DNA of 8,625 bases from an uncultured Rubritalea sp. (lineage in GTDB: Bacteria > Verrucomicrobiota > Verrucomicrobiia > Verrucomicrobiales > Akkermansiaceae): assembly GCA_937951395.1 (NCBI GenBank), contig CALFBV010000008.1:1-8625 (forward strand). The letters run 5' to 3'. Below the pieces are notes generated by a model. It was not told where the DNA came from. It saw nothing but the letters and a program-made list of their open reading frames with translations, and searched no databases. Shown here piece by piece: positions 6,446 to 8,625 of this stretch. The stretch's first letter is position 1, and every line of letters starts with the position of its first letter. Both the position numbers and the translations under genes were made by a program.

Positions 6446-6628
6446 TTAAGTATGTTGCTTAGTATGGCGCTTGAAGTGAATCTCTGCCCCCTTAGGTAAG
6501 AGACGCTTGCGGCCTTTTTGACGACGACGACGTAGACAATCTCGTCCAGCTTTTGTTGCCATGCGTGCACGGAATCCGTGTTGGCGTTTACGAACGCGCT
6601 TAGATGGTTGGTAAGTTCTTTTACTCAT
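6446..6628 (-). CDS. rpmH: 50S ribosomal protein L34, C-terminally extended
   Basis: L34 is a small, very basic protein of the large ribosomal subunit. The 60-residue product has the full family signature: [21 protein letters not shown] at 3-23, [20 protein letters not shown] at 24-43. It is about 14 residues longer than the 46-residue E. coli L34 because of a His/Lys-rich tail ([14 protein letters not shown]). The ATG at 6628 is preceded on the minus strand by AGGA with 7 nt spacing, a good Shine-Dalgarno site. It is the first gene of the rpmH-rnpA-yidD-yidC cluster and is divergent from the LysM lipoprotein gene. dnaA, which often lies upstream of rpmH, is not there in this genome. Confidence 0.98.
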   Translation of the reverse strand: MSKRTYQPSKRVRKRQHGFRARMATKAGRDCLRRRRQKGRKRLLPKGAEIHFKRHTKQHT

Positions 6629-6635
6629 GATGAAA

Positions 6636-6639
6636 TCCT
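6636..6639 (-). promoter_or_regulatory. Shine-Dalgarno site of rpmH
   Basis: AGGA on the minus strand, 7 nt before the rpmH ATG. It is notable because most other starts in the window have no such site; ribosomal protein genes may be among those that keep it. Confidence 0.6.
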
Positions 6640-6659
6640 GTTAGTGTTTTCCTATTTGA

Positions 6660-6680
6660 CCACGTTCAGTTTAAACGTGG
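6660..6680 (-). promoter_or_regulatory. Stem-loop in the rpmH 5' leader
   Basis: CCACGTT and AACGTGG form a perfect 7-bp stem around a 7-nt loop, 31 nt upstream of the rpmH start codon. If the promoter proposed at 6693-6720 is right, this hairpin is near the very 5' end of the rpmH mRNA, where it could protect the transcript or act in regulation. No T run follows, so it is not a terminator on this strand. Confidence 0.45.
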
Positions 6681-6692
6681 CACGGGGCGCAG

Positions 6693-6720
6693 AAACTAGG
6701 GAATTTTCCCCACTTGTCAA
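6693..6720 (-). promoter_or_regulatory. Candidate sigma-70 promoter of rpmH
   Basis: On the minus strand a perfect -35 box TTGACA (6720-6715) is followed after 16 nt by TAGTTT (6698-6693), a moderate -10. Initiation would fall near 6687, leaving a leader of about 60 nt. The spacer contains the small inverted repeat GGGAA-TT-TTCCC (6699-6710), a possible operator. Two further TTGAC elements (TTGACG at 6766-6761, TTGACT at 6778-6773) lie upstream, so alternative promoters are possible. Confidence 0.42.
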
Positions 6721-6811
6721 TCCATCATTGCGATTTACCCACATTTTTTCTAGAATCAACCGTCAACCCATTAGTCAACAAGAGTTAACAATCACAACAA
6801 TTAAATCAACT

Positions 6812-6839
6812 TTGCGAATATATAAAAAAATATTCGCAA
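6812..6839. repeat. AT-rich inverted repeat upstream of the LysM lipoprotein gene
   Basis: TTGCGAATAT at 6812-6821 and its exact reverse complement ATATTCGCAA at 6830-6839 are separated by 8 A/T bases. It lies 35 nt before the LysM gene start. As DNA it looks like a 28-bp operator for a dimeric regulator; as RNA it would give a 10-bp hairpin in the leader. It lacks the GC stem and T run of a terminator. Confidence 0.5.
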
Positions 6840-6874
6840 TTTTACTTCATACATGTTAAATTTCAACGTCACTT

Positions 6875-7447
6875 ATGAACCTAAGCGTTAAATCAATCAT
6901 CATGAACTGCATCAAGTCATTACCCATTACCCTACTCATCGTGGGATTAACTAGTTGCGGTTCTAGTGGAAAAACAGTAGCAGTCCAGAAAACTAGTGGA
7001 TTCCAGCAGAGTCACGGTCCTTTCGACTCTAAGGGTAACTATATAGAAAGCTGGGCAGATAAAGCGCCTAAGCGCAAGTTCACCTGGGGAAAACCCAGCT
7101 CTAGCAAACCTACAAGTATCACTAGCAGCAGCTCCAAACCTAGCACCAGCACAAGCATCTCTAGAATTACTACACCTAAGAAGACTAGCACTAGCTCCAC
7201 CTCTAAAAAATACACCCCTTCGAAAAAATACACCCCTGCTAAAAAAACTACCCCTGCTAAGAAGTCCACTGCTAGAAAAATCACACCTAAGTCTAAGCCA
7301 CCTATCAGCCACACGGTTAAAAAAGGCGATACCCTCTACGGGTTGTCTCGGAAGTACGGAGCCTCGGTTTCATCTATACAGAAAGCTAATGGTCTCAGTG
7401 GCACGTCCATCTCTCTAGGCAAACGATTGATCATACCAAGAAGATAA
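6875..7447 (+). CDS. LysM-domain lipoprotein
   Basis: The 190-residue product is predicted to be a lipid-anchored envelope protein that binds peptidoglycan. The signal peptide ends in the lipobox LTSC, with the lipidated cysteine at residue 28 (hydrophobic core PITLLIVGL). Residues 29-75 are a short polar region with WADKAPKRKFTWGKP. Residues about 75-144 are a low-complexity Ser/Thr/Lys/Pro linker that includes hexapeptide repeats. Residues 145-190 form one LysM domain: HTVKKGDTLYGLSRKYGASVSSIQKANGL then LGKRLIIPRR, a full match to the family pattern. No catalytic domain is present, so it is a binding or scaffold protein, not a hydrolase. The start could also be the ATG at 6902, which gives a more typical 19-residue signal peptide (MNCIKSLPITLLIVGLTSC); neither start has a Shine-Dalgarno site. 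It is the first of four closely spaced genes, 19 nt before moaE. Confidence 0.9.
   Translation: MNLSVKSIIMNCIKSLPITLLIVGLTSCGSSGKTVAVQKTSGFQQSHGPFDSKGNYIESWADKAPKRKFTWGKPSSSKPTSITSSSSKPSTSTSISRITTPKKTSTSSTSKKYTPSKKYTPAKKTTPAKKSTARKITPKSKPPISHTVKKGDTLYGLSRKYGASVSSIQKANGLSGTSISLGKRLIIPRR
7202..7273 (+). repeat. Tandem 18-bp repeat coding for a hexapeptide linker
   Basis: Units at 7202-7219, 7220-7237 and 7238-7255 encode SKKYTP, SKKYTP and AKKTTP; a degenerate fourth (7256-7273) encodes AKKSTA. The first two units differ at two positions at most. The repeat lies in the linker between the lipid anchor and the LysM domain, where its copy number could set linker length. Confidence 0.75.
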
Positions 7448-7466
7448 CCTCACTCTCAAAGCATCT

Positions 7467-7919
7467 ATGCGCTTCAAGATCACCGACGCTATTATAGAGC
7501 CGGATCAGCTCCGAACCCAACTACTATCCCCCACCTGCGGCGGATACTGCAGTTTCGAAGGCTGGGTTAGAGATCACCATGAAGGAAAGTCCGTTTCCTC
7601 ACTAGAATACTCATCCTACCCAGAGCTCGCTAATAAAGAGGGAAATCGCATCACTGACGCAGCCATGGAACGTTTTGACATCCAAGACATCAGATGCCAC
7701 CATCGGGTTGGTCATTTAGAAATAGGAGAAATGGCTGTCTACGTAGGAGTCTCGGCAGCACATCGTGACGCTGCATTCCAAGCCTGCCGCTATGTGATCG
7801 ATGAGATCAAGCACAGCGTCCCTATCTGGAAGAAAGAATACTATACGGACAACTCCACAGCGTGGCCTAAATGTAGTGGTTGTAATAACCCCGCCCATAG
7901 TCACCACCACGAGAAATAA
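7467..7919 (+). CDS. moaE: Molybdopterin synthase catalytic subunit MoaE
   Basis: MoaE is the large subunit of molybdopterin synthase, which inserts two sulfurs carried by the MoaD thiocarboxylate into cyclic pyranopterin monophosphate. The 150-residue product keeps the family motifs with a constant offset of four from E. coli numbering: Arg35 in FEGWVRDHHEG (E. coli Arg39), His99-Arg100 in GVSAAHR (103-104), Lys115 in DEIK (Lys119) and Lys122 in IWKKE (Lys126), the last two being catalytic. The family's EHYPGMA strand reads LEYSSYPELA here. The C-terminus is unusual: CSGC at 136-139 followed by HSHHH at 144-148, a possible metal-binding tail. No moaD or other molybdenum cofactor gene is in view, and the neighbours are envelope lipoprotein genes. 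The gene is 19 nt from each neighbour on the same strand. No Shine-Dalgarno site is seen. Confidence 0.95.
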   Translation: MRFKITDAIIEPDQLRTQLLSPTCGGYCSFEGWVRDHHEGKSVSSLEYSSYPELANKEGNRITDAAMERFDIQDIRCHHRVGHLEIGEMAVYVGVSAAHRDAAFQACRYVIDEIKHSVPIWKKEYYTDNSTAWPKCSGCNNPAHSHHHEK

Positions 7920-7938
7920 ATACCAAACAACCCGAAAC

Positions 7939-8493
7939 ATGAAACGCCACACCGCCAGCACACTTTTCATCGCTTTCACCTTCGCTCTGTTTTCTTCCTG
8001 TCAGCAGACCACCCCACCTGCACCCACATGGCTGAGCACCGTGGATCAAGAAGTCCAGAAGCTTGGCTCTTTTAATTGGATCATCGTAGCTGAGCCATCC
8101 TTCCCAGCTCTTTCCAGAAGTGGAGTCACCACCATCACCACACCTGTCTGCACAACAGAAGCGCTCGATGGAGTTCTACAATCTCTTGATTCCCACAGCC
8201 ACGTAAGACCACGCATTCACCTCACTAGGGAAGTGGCCGCAGTCACCGAGCATGACACCCCCGGAATCAACGACTATAGAGACAAACTTAAGCAGATTCT
8301 GGACGAAAGAGAGACACTCACCCTCACGAACAACACCCTCAATCTACTCATCACAGATGCTAGGAAAAATTACCGCATTCTCGTGATTAAAACCACCACT
8401 AGCCTCCCATACAGCTCCGTATTTCTGGAGCTAGAAAGCGGATATTGGGACGGCGTGTCGGAAACTGCTTTACGAAAGCGCATGATCCGCTAA
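7939..8493 (+). CDS. Lipoprotein related to the RbsD/FucU family
   Basis: From the ATG at 7939 the product is 184 residues; the frame is open upstream, but that part lies inside moaE. The N-terminus is a lipoprotein signal (MKRHTASTLFIAFTFALFSSC) with the modified cysteine at 21. The mature part resembles RbsD/FucU sugar mutarotases: LGSFNWIIVAEPSFP at 42-56 aligns with the LGH...VV.DA..P start of the family, HVRPRIHL (88-95) and DTPGINDYRDKL (106-117) follow, and KTTTSLPYSSVFLELESGYW at 151-170 matches the PYANIIL segment near the RbsD C-terminus. Export as a lipoprotein recalls proteins I remember from Planctomycetes and Verrucomicrobia. The catalytic histidine of the LGH motif is Ser44 here, and the later histidine region also lacks His, so mutarotase activity is doubtful. 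Family assignment is from remembered patterns and moderately sure; function is unknown. It starts 19 nt after moaE. Confidence 0.75.
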   Translation: MKRHTASTLFIAFTFALFSSCQQTTPPAPTWLSTVDQEVQKLGSFNWIIVAEPSFPALSRSGVTTITTPVCTTEALDGVLQSLDSHSHVRPRIHLTREVAAVTEHDTPGINDYRDKLKQILDERETLTLTNNTLNLLITDARKNYRILVIKTTTSLPYSSVFLELESGYWDGVSETALRKRMIR

Positions 8494-8507
8494 ACGTAGC
8501 CACACAC

Positions 8508-8625
8508 ATGGCAGCTCCAAAGAAAAAAGACCCAGCCCTCACCAAAGAGCGGGAAGAAGCCTGGGTAGGCGATGCCGTCCTAGCCCTCTACGTCCGCGAA
8601 TGGATACTTAAGGAAAAAGGTGAGA
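8508..8625 (+). CDS. RNase III-domain protein (Mini-III-like), N-terminal part cut by the window end
   Basis: The ATG at 8508 opens a frame that is still open after 39 codons at the window end. After a lysine-rich start it reads EEAWVGDAVLALYVREWILKE, which matches the first helix of the RNase III catalytic domain, including the GDA signature with a metal-binding aspartate (Asp22). The form with WVGDAVLALYVREWIL is closer to Mini-RNase III (rRNA maturation) than to full-length RNase III, whose motif usually starts LEFLGDS/A. Whether a double-stranded RNA-binding domain follows cannot be seen. The gene starts 14 nt after the RbsD-like lipoprotein gene and is probably part of the same transcript. 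No Shine-Dalgarno site is seen. Confidence 0.72.
   Translation, partial: MAAPKKKDPALTKEREEAWVGDAVLALYVREWILKEKGE

Larger units (their letters stand above)
6629..6874. other. Divergent intergenic region between rpmH and the LysM gene
   Basis: This 246-nt region is the longest gene-free stretch. Its left part has the rpmH Shine-Dalgarno site, leader hairpin and promoter; the right part is strongly AT-rich with the 28-bp inverted repeat. A related 12-mer occurs twice (6716-6727 and 6762-6773, two mismatches), and a third GTCAA lies at 6774-6778. I see no clear promoter for the rightward operon and no convincing cluster of DnaA boxes. Short open frames crossing it have no coding character. Confidence 0.6.

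Noticed and set aside
6379..6570. Minus-strand open frame of 63 codons over the rpmH end and its hairpin
   Set aside because: It is an alternative frame of rpmH; the L34 frame is certain.
6578..6859. Plus-strand open frame of 93 codons across the start of rpmH and the intergenic region
   Set aside because: It is antisense to rpmH, the sequence has no protein-like pattern, and it runs through the regulatory elements.
6629..6874. Chromosome origin (oriC) next to rpmH
   Set aside because: The region is AT-rich and has one near-match to a DnaA box (TTACCCACA at 6735-6743), but there is no cluster of boxes and no dnaA or dnaN gene in view.
6947..7314. Minus-strand open frames of 121 and 91 codons opposite the LysM gene
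   Set aside because: They are produced by the low-complexity Ser/Thr/Lys/Pro linker read in reverse; the plus-strand lipoprotein has clear domains.
7801..7938. Upstream extension of the RbsD-like gene into moaE
   Set aside because: The extra residues overlap conserved MoaE sequence and would bury the lipoprotein signal peptide that starts at 7939.
1..8625. CRISPR array, insertion sequence, prophage, toxin-antitoxin or defence system
   Set aside because: No spaced direct repeats, transposase or integrase motifs, or known defence domains are present on either strand.

Overview
This window is a piece of bacterial chromosome of moderate GC content that is packed with genes, most of them recognisable as conserved housekeeping or envelope functions. 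A Gram-negative host is indicated by a YidC with a large periplasmic domain, two lipoproteins with lipoboxes, and a secreted protein with a cleavable signal peptide. The protein flavour (extended L34, an RbsD/FucU-like lipoprotein of the type I remember from Planctomycetes/Verrucomicrobia, an ECF sigma gene with an overlapping non-zinc anti-sigma gene) and the scarcity of Shine-Dalgarno sites suggest the Verrucomicrobiota/PVC group. That assignment is inference, not proof.

Layout from left to right. (1) 1-908, plus strand: the C-terminal 301 residues of L-aspartate oxidase NadB (NAD biosynthesis), cut by the window edge. (2) 942-2780, minus strand: a three-gene operon of ECF sigma factor, single-pass anti-sigma-like membrane protein and small secreted protein. 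The first two genes overlap by ATGA and the second and third are 13 nt apart. (3) About 2858-3328, plus strand: a HIT-family hydrolase gene, divergent from the sigma operon and sharing with it a short intergenic region that holds a perfect 12-bp palindrome. (4) 3317-6628, minus strand: the conserved rpmH-rnpA-yidD-yidC cluster, followed by a small HTH-like gene where jag is often found. This cluster couples ribosomal protein L34, the RNase P protein, and membrane-protein insertion. A UUCG-capped hairpin sits between rpmH and rnpA. (5) 6629-6874: a 246-nt divergent regulatory region with a candidate rpmH promoter, a leader hairpin and an AT-rich 28-bp inverted repeat. (6) 6875-8625, plus strand: four closely spaced genes (LysM lipoprotein, MoaE, RbsD/FucU-like lipoprotein, and the start of an RNase III-domain protein), with gaps of 19, 19 and 14 nt.

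I see no mobile element, CRISPR array, tRNA, rRNA or defence system. No gene-free stretch exceeds 300 bases. I did not find a clearly new system. The items best worth a second look are the ECF sigma operon with its unidentified secreted third gene, the RbsD-like lipoprotein that lacks the usual catalytic histidine, the Cys/His-rich tail on MoaE, the rpmH-rnpA intergenic hairpin, and the palindromes in the two divergent promoter regions.
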